Below are positions 1 through 10,551 of a stretch of DNA of 62,000 bases, in pieces. The DNA lies in assembly GCA_030141605.1 (NCBI GenBank), contig JAQGDQ010000345.1, forward strand, positions 1-62,000. The letters are read 5' to 3'. Position 1 is the stretch's first letter, and each line of letters starts with the position of its first letter. Below the pieces are notes generated by a model. The model did no database searches. It worked only from the letters and a program-made list of their open reading frames with translations, and had not been told where the DNA came from. This DNA is from Tubiluchus corallicola. Taxonomy: Eukaryota; Priapulida; Priapulimorpha; Priapulimorphida; Tubiluchidae. The position numbers and the translations under genes are program-made.

Positions 1-495
1 AATTTACTCCTTTTGTAACTCCAGTGCAGCTCTATTCGATAGATAGTATTCGCTGATGTATGCTTCATAATAATTGCATATCCAAGATGTGCATAAAATA
101 TAAACTTTTATATTTAATGGTGAATTCTCTCTTTTATATCATGCATCGCCATTTTTAGGTCTCTTCCTCTGTCTTCCCTCTCTCTCTCTTTCTGTCTCCC
201 TCCTTCCCCCTTTGTCTCTCTCTCTCTCTTTATCATTATTCCACTTAGAGAGTTCATGCCTCTGCAATACATTACATGTCAAGTTGATTGGCCTCAATAA
301 CATTTTTGCTTTATAATTATCATTAACGATATTCTAATATACTGTAACAGTATGACTATGATTGTCTATATTGTATGCTAAAATTTTATTTTCATTTGTG
401 TTACTACTATGCTGTATCATGTATCAAGTAAATTATTACCTTGCTTACACTATAGTTTAACTCATAATTACTATTTGTATATTTTCACTTTTCAG

Positions 496-2321
496 TGAAG
501 GATCATCCGCATTACCTAGACTGGATGGCTTTTTCCTTAATGGCCGTTGCCGTGATTTTACTAATTGTCGTTACAGTCATCGCTGTTCGAATGAAACGTA
601 AGCTAAACAGGTAAGTGAATTTCACAACCTTTTCACAAAGAACTTTCTTTTGAGATGCTGAGATATGGTAGGAGCATTTCATAGGTTATATCATCTACAG
701 ACCCTCACCAACCCATTAAAATTTTTCACCAATCTATGATTACAAGCTTTATATGACATTTGGGCACAGGGACATTTGGGCACAGGGACACTTGGGCACG
801 AGACATTTGGGCACCAGTAAAATTTTATGTTGTATCTGTTTTTTTGTTTTTGTTTATTAATTTTTTTATAATTCACCATCTTCCTCACTCTCACCAAATA
901 TCATCTCTCAACTCAAAGTGAACAAATTATGTATGAATAAAGATTTTATTCATAATATTTTTACGATTAGTTCACTAAATTTAACATATATTGTAACATA
1001 TGTTGTAAATATTAAAACCAGTCAATTGACTTTACACTTTCTGGTTTTCCACTTCTGTTGTTTATACAATGAACGAAGCAAGAGAAGACGCTGCAAGTTT
1101 AGATATTATAACAATATTACTACAACAATATAATTAAAAAATATCTGATGTGTCACAAAAGCAGTAAATAACACACAATTGCGCACAGCAAAAGGTCTAG
1201 GTAGAACAAAATTTACCGTTTCTGTAGCGATTAAACTAATAGTATATTATCGCAATTGATACTGTATTCATTAAGGGCTAGCTTGATGTGCTTTATAATC
1301 TAACGGATGTGTAATGTGTTGTTTTAACTAACCACCCACTCGAAATCAACCAGATCGATTAGTGGGCCAAATACTTAATGCATACTAAACTATAATATAA
1401 GTTTTTTGCCTTATTTCTCACGAAATGTGCGTTACGTGTAATACATGCGTTCAGCAACTCGGTAGTGCTTTTAAACATGCTAAGGGTTTAAACATGGGTT
1501 ATAGTTGTTTCCAGTTTTAATTACACAGTCATATTCAGAAAAATAATCATTTGTTTTCTTACAAAAACTTTTAAGTGTTTTAAAAGTTACATGGTAATAT
1601 AGCAATGAACAAGGATTACCACGATGTTAGCTTACTATAGACAGCATTTGCAGTGCTATACACAGCAACACTATGTCACGGTGTTCTTGCGTGATCGACT
1701 CACGTAACAGCACAACGTGCGTCGGCACTGGCAACCAAATGTATCATGCCCTAGTGTTTGGCGCCCAGACGGTCGTGTCTAATTTTCTCGCGAAAATAGG
1801 CCAGTCCCTTGTACAAAGTATTTAGAACGGGAACTAGCATAAGGTAGTCAACATGGAAGTTACCTTACTATCAAACAATACAATTATAAATCTTCAGGAA
1901 GCAAAATATACAAGCTTATGTAAGTAACCTCTCTAGATTTGTATATGTCTTCAAAATTTGTAATGTGCAAGTGTAAGTAGTTGAACTGTGTACATAATTC
2001 TAAAGATTTTCCTGTTTTAATAAAACTGTCATTTAAAAAGATACTATAGTTTATATTAGTTCTCCAAATGGAGTGACTTGAGTGAAATTTTTATCTTATA
2101 GGTACATTCCGCTAAATCTAGTGAAAGAGGAGATTCTTGCTGCAATAATGAAGGACAATAATGAGCAAGGAAACAAAGTAAACTTGTACACAGAGAGTCC
2201 AACCAAGCCCAATGGAAACATCTACACATCAACACCAATAAAACAAAATCTACCAATGCATGACTACGCAATGGGAAAAGATGGCATCAAGAAAGATGTA
2301 GATGGTGACATGGTTATTTAA
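496..2321 (+). CDS. 3' end of a single-pass membrane protein (partial)
   Basis: Two terminal exons, 496-610 and 2102-2321, with a polypyrimidine/CAG acceptor at 495, a strong GTAAGT donor at 611, and an Arg codon split across the junction (AG|G). The first exon encodes a short juxtamembrane stretch (KDHPHYLDW), about 22 hydrophobic residues (ILLIVVTVIAV core) and a basic stop-transfer sequence (RMKRKLNR). The second exon encodes a roughly 73-residue hydrophilic tail ending in GDMVI. A hydrophobic helix followed by Arg/Lys suggests a type I membrane protein with a cytoplasmic tail. The upstream exons lie outside the window, so the ectodomain and identity are unknown. I recognise no signalling domain in the tail. 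The terminal -MVI could be a PDZ-binding C-terminus, which is speculation. Confidence 0.7.
755..817. repeat. 16-bp tandem repeat, 4 copies
   Basis: Four head-to-tail copies of a unit like GACATTTGGGCACAGG in the last intron of the membrane-protein gene. Copies 1 and 2 are identical; copy 3 has a T-to-C change and is one base shorter; copy 4 diverges at its end. The unit is not a multiple of three and has no coding sense. Confidence 0.85.
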
Positions 2322-2439
2322 AGTTACTCTATTTTATTTAAAGCAAATTTTCTATAGATGGCATCACAATAATTTTTTATTGTGATTTGCTTTGTGTGAC
2401 TGCCGTTAATGTATCATTGGTGTCATCTTTGAACAGGAA

Positions 2440-2445
2440 AATAAA
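2440..2445 (+). promoter_or_regulatory. Polyadenylation signal AATAAA
   Basis: Canonical hexamer 119 bases after the stop codon of the membrane-protein gene, so the 3' UTR is short. Confidence 0.5.
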
Positions 2446-5101
2446 ATAACGTTTCAATGTAAAAAAGAGATGTACCGATTCAACCACTTTTTGCGACTAT
2501 CTCGAGTTTTTCTACGAAACGGTAATAGGCCGAATAGGTCTATAATAATCAGCTATTTATTGTAAGTAATTTTTGTAGCATAGCACCTGTTGAAAACAAA
2601 GGTGTCCCACAAGCTTGTAACCATGTGCTTTATTCTTCTGCTGTCTGTTAACCCTTAACTTTTTTAAGCTATAAGGAATTATAAAGGATGGCAACAAACA
2701 AAACCAGTAGAGTTTGGAGTGTTTTTAAAATAAAAGCAGATGATGAGACGAGTAAAGGGTAAACATAAAAATATAGAAATGAGTCTATTAAAAATAAAAT
2801 TTCAATAATGAATTAACAATTTATTTACATTATATCACAAAGTTAAACACAGAGAATGGGGTTTAACAGAATGGTCTGCCAATTTTTCTATGTAATACAA
2901 TAGGTGAACTATTCAGTAATAGGTAATTCCACAATTGACCTCTCTGACAACATCTATGCTAATTTTTGTCTAAAATGCTTGGTAAGAAGCTATCTACAAA
3001 TTTGATCCCCATAAAAATTTTTCTTCAGATATGAGTATTGAGCTTCTATGCTATATTTTGAGACTTTAATTAAAGTTTTATCAGAAGTGTTCCCATGTTT
3101 GTAGTAGTGTCTAAATGGCAATATTGCATAGTGCCATACTTTGAAAACAAGGTACAAAATTTGAAAGATAGACATGTTTTAAATAATACCATATTAATCA
3201 CAAACAGAATTTGCAAAACGGTAGACTTGAAACAATTTTTTCCAGCTATCACAAATTATTATTAGGCAGCTTTATGGGATATACAAAGTTACAACAACTA
3301 ATAGTTGACTAAAGTATACATGTGAACTTGTAACAAGTTGAACTTAATTAGTTATTTGGACAGTTAGCTATGTTCTGTAATGCTTATAACATTTTGTACT
3401 CCATGTATTGTTTCAAAAGAATAATAGTTCACTTAATTAGTCAATGTTTCCATGCTTTAACAGATCGTAGCTTCTTAATTTGTTAGTGATGTACAGGTTA
3501 GATAAGTGAGTCTGTCCCGTACGAGTGGACTTTATTGAATGGATTTGTTGTCAGGTTTTTTTCTCTATATTATAATTAGTGTACCTGGCCTAACAGTCAT
3601 CCGTATATATAATAATAAAAAGTTCAAACACTGATCGTAGATATTCCAGAGAATTCGTTTGATTAGTCATAATAAAAAATATACACATCTATTAGACGAA
3701 AAACTGGTAATTTATAACATTAATAATAAAAAAAACAATTCCAAATTAAAAACCATAATAGTGAACTGGAAAATACATGTTTAATCACATACTTGTCTCA
3801 CACACTGAAAAAAAATTTGCAGAGACGGCAAAATAATCTCAAAATATGTGTTTCAAATTATGCATTTTCATTATTTTCACCTAATAACCATGTGTACTTT
3901 TCACTATTATAATAATGATATCAAAATTAATATCTCTAGAACATGTAAGATCAGTACTTTTAGTCCACTCTAGTTATTTTAAAAGTCTAGTCTAGTCTAT
4001 ACCATTTTATAATTTGTCATCTTTTTGTTATTGCTTGGTTATCTTTTATAGTGCTTTGTTGCATTGAGTTGGCTAACACTTTTTGATCAGTAAAATAGAC
4101 ATTAAAATTGGAATTGTCAGCATCTGTTTAATTTTAAAACGAGCCAATAACAGGTATAATTCTGTACTAAGTGAACAATCTCTTAATATTTCTGTTATAA
4201 TCAGACTGCAGCATTCAATGGCAGTGTTTCAATATTATGTGCTCTGTCATAAAAACACTGAGATATTCAGTGTTTTTAAGAATAAACTATTTCAATTTTT
4301 TATTGTAGACAGGAGACAGTTAGGCCAGAACAATAAAGGCAGGACTCCATGTGTGCACAATGCATGAACTGTAATGTGTATACAATAGTTTTGGTCACTT
4401 TAAGGCATACACTCACAATATTAAATTTTCTTCTATTCGAGTTTTTGAAAGGTGGAAGAAGCGAATAATTATGTGTTATGTATCTAGTTGCAGTTTTTCC
4501 ATTAAATGACGATACGTACCGTAATGTTATTTTCCCTTGCAAAATGTTGTGGGCCAAAACTTGTGCTTTCTTTTCCATTTTATTAATACAATAATAAGTT
4601 AATGTCACCACTGAAATTTCGACAAAGGCATGGCTTCCACAAATTATTACTTCCAATTTTCACGCACATCAAGCAAAAATGACTGATAGTGCGCCATTGG
4701 CTTTGTTATTATGCCTAGCAATCATAAGCACATGACAACTGTTAATACACATTACACAGTACAAATCATGAATCATGCACCATCCATTACGGTAATTAAC
4801 CACGTACTACGTGTTACGTGCACATGGAATCCTAGCTTTAGGCTTTTGATTTTCTATGAATTACTAAACTCAAAGCTGTTAAATATAATTCAAAGAGCAA
4901 TCTTTACTTCTATAGTCTGTAATACATTAAACTATGACAGATTCCGAGTTCTCGAAATGGATAGTTGCCTTTATATTCAGCATCATCCCAACAGTATTCT
5001 TTTAGGATTTTGTAACCAAGTGATAAGCATACTTCCTGCAAAACATTATCACATTAGTATTATCACATTAGTATGTCGACAAGACAAAATTCTTTTTAAT
5101 A

Positions 5102-5106
<5 letters not shown>

Positions 5107-5155
<49 letters not shown>
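5107..5155. repeat. (TA)n microsatellite
   Basis: About 24 uninterrupted TA dinucleotides, followed by related TA/CA-rich sequence to about 5200. Confidence 0.95.
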
Positions 5156-5159
<4 letters not shown>

Positions 5160-5993
5160 CACAGATCACTCAATCCATATATATATATACACATACATAT
5201 TCTTTGCTAAACGAGAATCTTTGTGCATGCTTGCTCTTAATGCCCGACGTGGTCTTACAAATAAACTCATATAACTGGCCTGGAGTTTACTTGAAAGCAA
5301 TGCAGGTTGAATCCGGGTGAGAGAAATGCCTTTTTTTCTTTCACGTACCTCTGCTTCATATTTTTCTATTTCGATTGGCACTGTTGCCAGACTTTCTCTC
5401 TACCAGTTCCCATCAACCAGCTACCCGCTTCAACAAACACTTTTTGATTTCACTGTCTTCTACTGTCTAAAACATTTATTACGTTTAAATCTTGCATAAT
5501 GTCCAAAATATTTTTCCCACTGCTGACTTGTTGAGGCATCCACTGTGATTTAACGTGTTTTGACACTTTTGCAGCATTTTAAGTAACGCGGAGCAAAATT
5601 ATTAGCACGAATCTACCCCAATGAATACTCGGGTTGCTTAACACAGTGTAAGCTACTGTATTTAACACTTGCTTTAATGGGACTAGCCTGTTGTTTAGAT
5701 AACTAGCCACGATTGTTGTTAATTAGGTGTTACTTATTTTTTTCACAATAGCGAACAATAGGGCTTGCATAGGGATTCAGCCTGCATGGCCTTCCTGTAA
5801 ACTACATAATAAATATGCTGCTTAACACTTGAGCTGATAGCAGAAACTGTTTGCCCTCATGGCCTATATCTTTTCAGTATATGAATCAACCTGTAGTATC
5901 AGTAATTGCCAAATCTACATCAAAACTTATTTAATACATTTCATTTCACTAGCTGAAAGATGATAAACAACTTGTTAAGCACTGTATGAGCCA

Positions 5994-8900
5994 TTAAAAT
6001 TTTCCTTCAAGATCCACAATATCACTAGATGCAACCAGGAATTCAAAAGAATTATGGTCTGATACAACCAAGCTATTAAACTAATCTTTATTTTATAGTA
6101 ATACTGCTACACAATGTGGGCCTCATGCTAGTTTTTCTTAAGCCTTCACAGAAGAATTTGGCTCAGGTTCACTTCTACAGATGGATATAGTTGGAAACAT
6201 AATAACTGTTCAATTAACCTTTGTAAGTCTGTTAATATTGTTAGTTAGAATTCCCTGGAACTGTTTTCTCTTGGCAAGATCCAGAACTACCTTTTCCATT
6301 AGCTGCACAAGAATCAAATTTTCTTGATGTGATAACGTGATACGGGTAGCTGAAAAATTGATACAACTAATCTTAAAATCTATAAATTTACTATTAAAAA
6401 CTTTGCATGTAATAACAATTAACAAACATCTATGTGCTTTTGAGCATTAAGTAGGATGACTATGCTTTTGAGCAATTAAGTAGGATGGCTATTCGTCAAA
6501 GCTTCAGTAAGCCTTTTCACAGTTCCACAGTTGACGATCTTCAAAAGGTCAAAGGTTACCTGTACTGACAATGTATTTGTGTACACTTGACAATGCCTCG
6601 CAGCCCATGCTATTGTAACAGTAACAGTTTTAACAGCTATCTAGAACCTTACCTAGTTCATTTTTTCTTGTTCCCAAGTAAGATTCTACTAGTAACTCAC
6701 TCTATGCACAGACAATGCATAATTAAGTATAACAACTAAAGTTGCGGCAGATGGCTTTGCTTTACCCTCATGTCACGTGACAGTTGTAGCTAAGACTCGT
6801 TGCTGTGGTACAGTTAACCTTTTGATCTATAGCATATTACTAGACACAGCAGCAGTCCAGGTAATGAAACCCAAATGTAACATTATTAAATAGACATACA
6901 CTTAGTTTTCAAAGTAATATCATCTACCAGTGTTTAACAATGGAATGTTTGATATTACATACAATACAACACATATATCAATAAGAACTTTTGACAAGGT
7001 CAGAAAATGTCCTAAACTAATGAAATTGTGGGTACCCCCCCACCCCCCCACAGACGGATCAACCTCTACTCGCCTCTGCATTCATCTTGAATATTTTTTA
7101 CTCAAGATATATGATAGCAACATTTTATGTAGTTTAAAGTAAACTTATCACAAATTCTTTAAATAAACTAGAATAGCTATTTTTTGTTTATCAATAAAAA
7201 ATATTCTTTAAGAAATACAACTATTTTACTATTTGTTGCAAACCAAATTAGTACCTATTTCAACCCAACTGTTGGGTCCATTCCAACTGTAATGGAAAAA
7301 CAGATTTTTACCAAATATTATCAAAACCTTGAAGGCTCCCCGGTGGCTGAGGGCCCCAGGCTGCAGCCTAGATACTAGCATGTAAGATATTCTGGTCCTG
7401 TTCATATGCAAAATCTAGTAATTTAACATTCTAGTAATCTACTAACTTCTATGATCTTATGCCACTTTTACTTACTCAAGCTGAATGTATGAAACCAATC
7501 TCCAGGTCTTGAACACTTCAGTTGCATCTTTGCGCAATCTTCTTCTTCACCCATACGGTCCATGTAATAGGTAATACCATCATGTATGCCAGAAAACATG
7601 CTCTCACCGACCTCATCATACAAATCACGGCCAACACAGACACCTGCTACAGCATTACTGACATTGTCTACCACCATAAAACTCATGTCTGGATTGTTCT
7701 GAACTATTGCCCAAATTACTTCAACAGCTTTATTGTGAGCTTCAAAAGGTATTTGAGTAGCTGACCAATAAGCGTCGATATGGAAGTAGACATTCATGCT
7801 GTCTATGAATTCTGCTTTTCGGTCTAATGGAATAGGTGATACAATTTCATACTTAGTTAAGTTTGGTTCAACTGATGTACATACAGGAGCTTTTTGTAAA
7901 CAAAAAGACAGAAAATCATCGACTGATTTGGATGATAGTAGTACATAAAGAGAAATGTCTACAATGTTTCTTTCTTTTAGTTCTGATAATAGTGTAGCAG
8001 CACCAAGTGAGTGACCACCAAGGTCAAAATACGACCTTTGTGTGTTGATGGATGCAACCGGCATGTCAAGACTATTTGCCAAAAGAGCTAGAATCTTCTC
8101 TCTATTTTTGGAACTACAAGATAAAATCTTCAAGTTTTCATTATGCAAAGCTTTCAATTTGAGTCTGTATTTATTGCACAGGGACACTTTATCGCACTTA
8201 CCATTTGGAAGCAATGGCACTGATGAAATCTTAACACATCTCACTTGTATAGAAGTAGGAAATGATAACCTACAATGATTACAAACATCTTCTTCTGTAG
8301 AGGTGTTTGAAGTAAAAAAGACAATGATCTCCTTGGTATTTGATATCGAAATTGTTGTGACAATGCATGTTTCGGTCAAGTTTTCTAATGCTAACTCGAC
8401 TTCAGCTAAGTCAATTCTGTGCCCTCTAACCTTGACTTGGCTGTCATTCCTGCCTCTAAACAGTACGACAGTTTCTCCTTCATTTCCTACCTTTCCTGTG
8501 ATGCATCCTCGGTCACCTGTTCTATACCAGATTTTGTTTGAAAAACCACCATTACAGGTTATTTGAGTGAAGCTCCATTTTGTTTCTTCAGCATCTTTGT
8601 AATAGCCATCAGCAAGATTAGTACCACTTATACATATTTCACCTACTGTTTCAAATGGCACCACTCCTCTATTTTCGTTAATTATTGCTACATTGCAGTT
8701 GGTTATAGGTGAGCCTAAAGGAACTGTACCTGGTAACGAAGCTAACATATCTTTGCTTAACCTAAAGTGCAAAACATCACCCATAACCTCTGTTGAACCG
8801 TAAAAGTTCGTCAAAATCACATGCGGCAGCATATTATAAAATAAACTACACGTTTCTAGTTTGAGTTCTTCTCCACTGCATACGCAGAGCTTCAATGTTG

Positions 8901-9852
8901 AAAGTTTTGTCACTAGATTAGGATTGTCCTTTAAATGCTGCAAAATAGATCTTAAAAGTGTGGGTACTACTGTTATGCGAGTTATTCCATATCTGCTAAT
9001 TGTTTCAATTAGCTCTGCAGGGTCACGTGCAACAGACTTTGAGACAATTACCAATGGAATTCCTTGCAATAAAGTACCAAAAATTTCTGCAAAATGGTCA
9101 ACAAAATTTATTGATGTTTTAAACAAGCCAACTTCACCTTCTACAAAAGGATAATCTTCCCACTGCCAGTGAAGCCGATTCAAAGCTGCTCGATGACTAA
9201 GTGAAACTCCTTTTGGCAGTCCAGTACTTCCAGAAGTATACAACACACATGCTGTTAATTTCTGGAAACTGAATTCTGCCTGACTTGGCACTGATGCGAA
9301 ACTCATCTTATATGAAGCACTGCCGTCATAGATTTTCTCACTAAACCCTTGCGCGTCATTCAGCAAGTCATGATAACTGATGCTTGGAGTATTTACTTTT
9401 TTCAATAGTGAATCATCCCGACTACAGTTCTCCACATCTGTGACAACAAAAATAGGAGAAGATTGATTTATCATGTAGTTCAACTGTTTTTCTGGATATG
9501 AAAGGTCAAGGGTTAAGTATGAAGCACCCACTTTTAAGACAGCAAAGAGTGTTATAATTAGTTTTTCACTAGGGTCCATGTGAACACCAATGCAGGGTTG
9601 TTCATCCCCATCTTTGACACTGTTGTTGTCTCTGAAGCGACATTTGTACTGCCACATGGCGTAAGCTAATTTTTCAGCTTCGTGATTTAGTTCAAAAAAT
9701 GTCATCCATTTTCCGTTAAAACACAAGCCGTTCTTTTTCTTTGGAAACACCTCCTGCTCTAAATGATGCTCAAATACCACGTGAACACATGTGCATAAAT
9801 CAAGATATTCTTTATGAGGACCTTCTAGGAAACTCTGCTTTGGATCTTCCAT
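5994..9852 (-). CDS. ebony: Ebony-like amine-conjugating NRPS-type synthetase (A-PCP-GNAT)
   Basis: Exons 9852-7476, 6349-6219 and 6080-5994 (minus) join in phase (GTAAGT donor after 7476, TTTTTCAG acceptor before 6349, AAG|GT donor at 6219, TTAG acceptor before 6080) to give 864 residues; Drosophila Ebony has about 879. Domains by residue: adenylation 20-560 with the A3 loop YTSGSTGLPKG at 205-215, YGSTE at 351-355, YRTGD at 443-447, RGRNDSQVKVRGHRID at 466-481, and the catalytic Lys in LPNGKCDK near 555; carrier domain with DLGGHSLGAA, phosphopantetheine Ser615; C-terminal GNAT-like acyl-acceptor domain about 670-864. In the family, the A domain activates beta-alanine and the C-terminal domain transfers it to biogenic amines such as dopamine or histamine. 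Asp252 in NFVDHFAEIFG sits where Ebony's amine-binding Asp lies. An in-frame TAA precedes the ATG. The third exon rests on phase and length only. Confidence 0.88.
6435..6492. repeat. Tandem duplication of about 29 bp
   Basis: Two adjacent copies of a segment containing TGCTTTTGAGC and TTAAGTAGGATG, in intron 1 of the Ebony-like gene. They differ by one inserted A and one substitution. Confidence 0.8.
6508..6845 (+). mobile_element. MITE family 1, copy A
   Basis: Shares about 340 bp of colinear similarity with 50606-50939. Shared blocks include TAAGCCTTTTCAYAGTTCCA at the left end, TTTTTTCTTGTTCC, GCATAATTAAGTA, GGCTTTGCTTTACCC-like and GTTGCTGTGGTACA. The right terminal repeat seen in the other copy is degraded here. 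It contains the palindrome TGTCACGTGACA, which is TGTCATGTGACA in copy B. No coding sequence. Confidence 0.75.
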
Positions 9853-10551
9853 CTTTGCTAGTTATTTCCTGACTGTTTCAGCAATTAAACCTGTATATCC
9901 TGTAATGAAATGCAAAATAAATTGCATGTATTATACTCTAACTGCATGTGTAGGATAAAAATGATTTAAAATTGAATTCCACAAACATACAGTTACTCAC
10001 TAGAAATCCATCCCCTGCTTATAAGCCCTTTTTACACTACAAAAAAGATACGGGATGCGTCGTGATCTCATAAATCCATTTGGCACATTTATCGAATTTG
10101 TTCAAGTTTCTCTTGTTCACTCTACACAGATTATGTTGGCTTACTGTATTAACATACTATAATTGACTGACTATATACTATCAGGCATGCAATGAAAAGT
10201 ATTGTAGTGACTAGTTACACGACCAGTAAACGTTCTGTTTTTTTTTTGCATTACATAGTAAATTATTTTTGCCAACAGGGTTTTAATGACCATCCCCCAT
10301 TTACTTTTTCACATAAATTGCTCTAAGCAAGATATGGCCACTCAAAGTAATAAAAGTGCAGTATAGCCAGACTTGCTAGTCGTAAAGGTATCTGTTGATA
10401 TTGTTCTTTAATTTAGTTTAGTTTACTTCTTGAATTGAGTGAGATGTGGTTTTCAGGAAAACAATTTTTTGGTAGAGAATTCCACTGTTTCCACAGCTAA
10501 AAAGCCCGAGAAAAAATATGTTCTACATCTAGAAATGTCTAGGGTAAACCT
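9853..10551. other. Intergenic, with a dispersed repeat at its end
   Basis: Upstream of the Ebony-like gene; its promoter is probably here but no clear TATA or initiator stands out. Bases about 10436-10500 (GGTTTTCAGGAAAACAATTT and the following GAGAATTC) resemble 22552-22610, so a dispersed repeat of unknown type lies just before the LINE. Confidence 0.5.

Larger units (their letters stand above)
2322..5993. other. Intergenic region, no gene seen
   Basis: 3.7 kb of AT-rich sequence between the membrane-protein gene and the 3' end of the Ebony-like gene on the other strand. Open frames here are short and do not resemble known proteins; the longest (4711-5274) reads through the TA dinucleotide run and is not believable as coding. 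No RNA gene was seen. Confidence 0.6.

Noticed and set aside
755-817. CRISPR-like array
   Set aside because: The units are contiguous without spacers and the context is an animal nuclear intron.
4711-5274. 187-codon plus-strand open frame
   Set aside because: It reads through the TA microsatellite (a Tyr/Ile repeat), has no protein-like domains and no splice context.
7319-7360. GC-rich block with CCCCGGTGGCTGAGGGCC in intron 1 of the Ebony-like gene
   Set aside because: It is vaguely tRNA box-A-like but has no box B or stem structure and no coding sense.
8042-9154. Plus-strand open frames within the Ebony-like exon
   Set aside because: They are shadows of the strongly supported minus-strand coding sequence.
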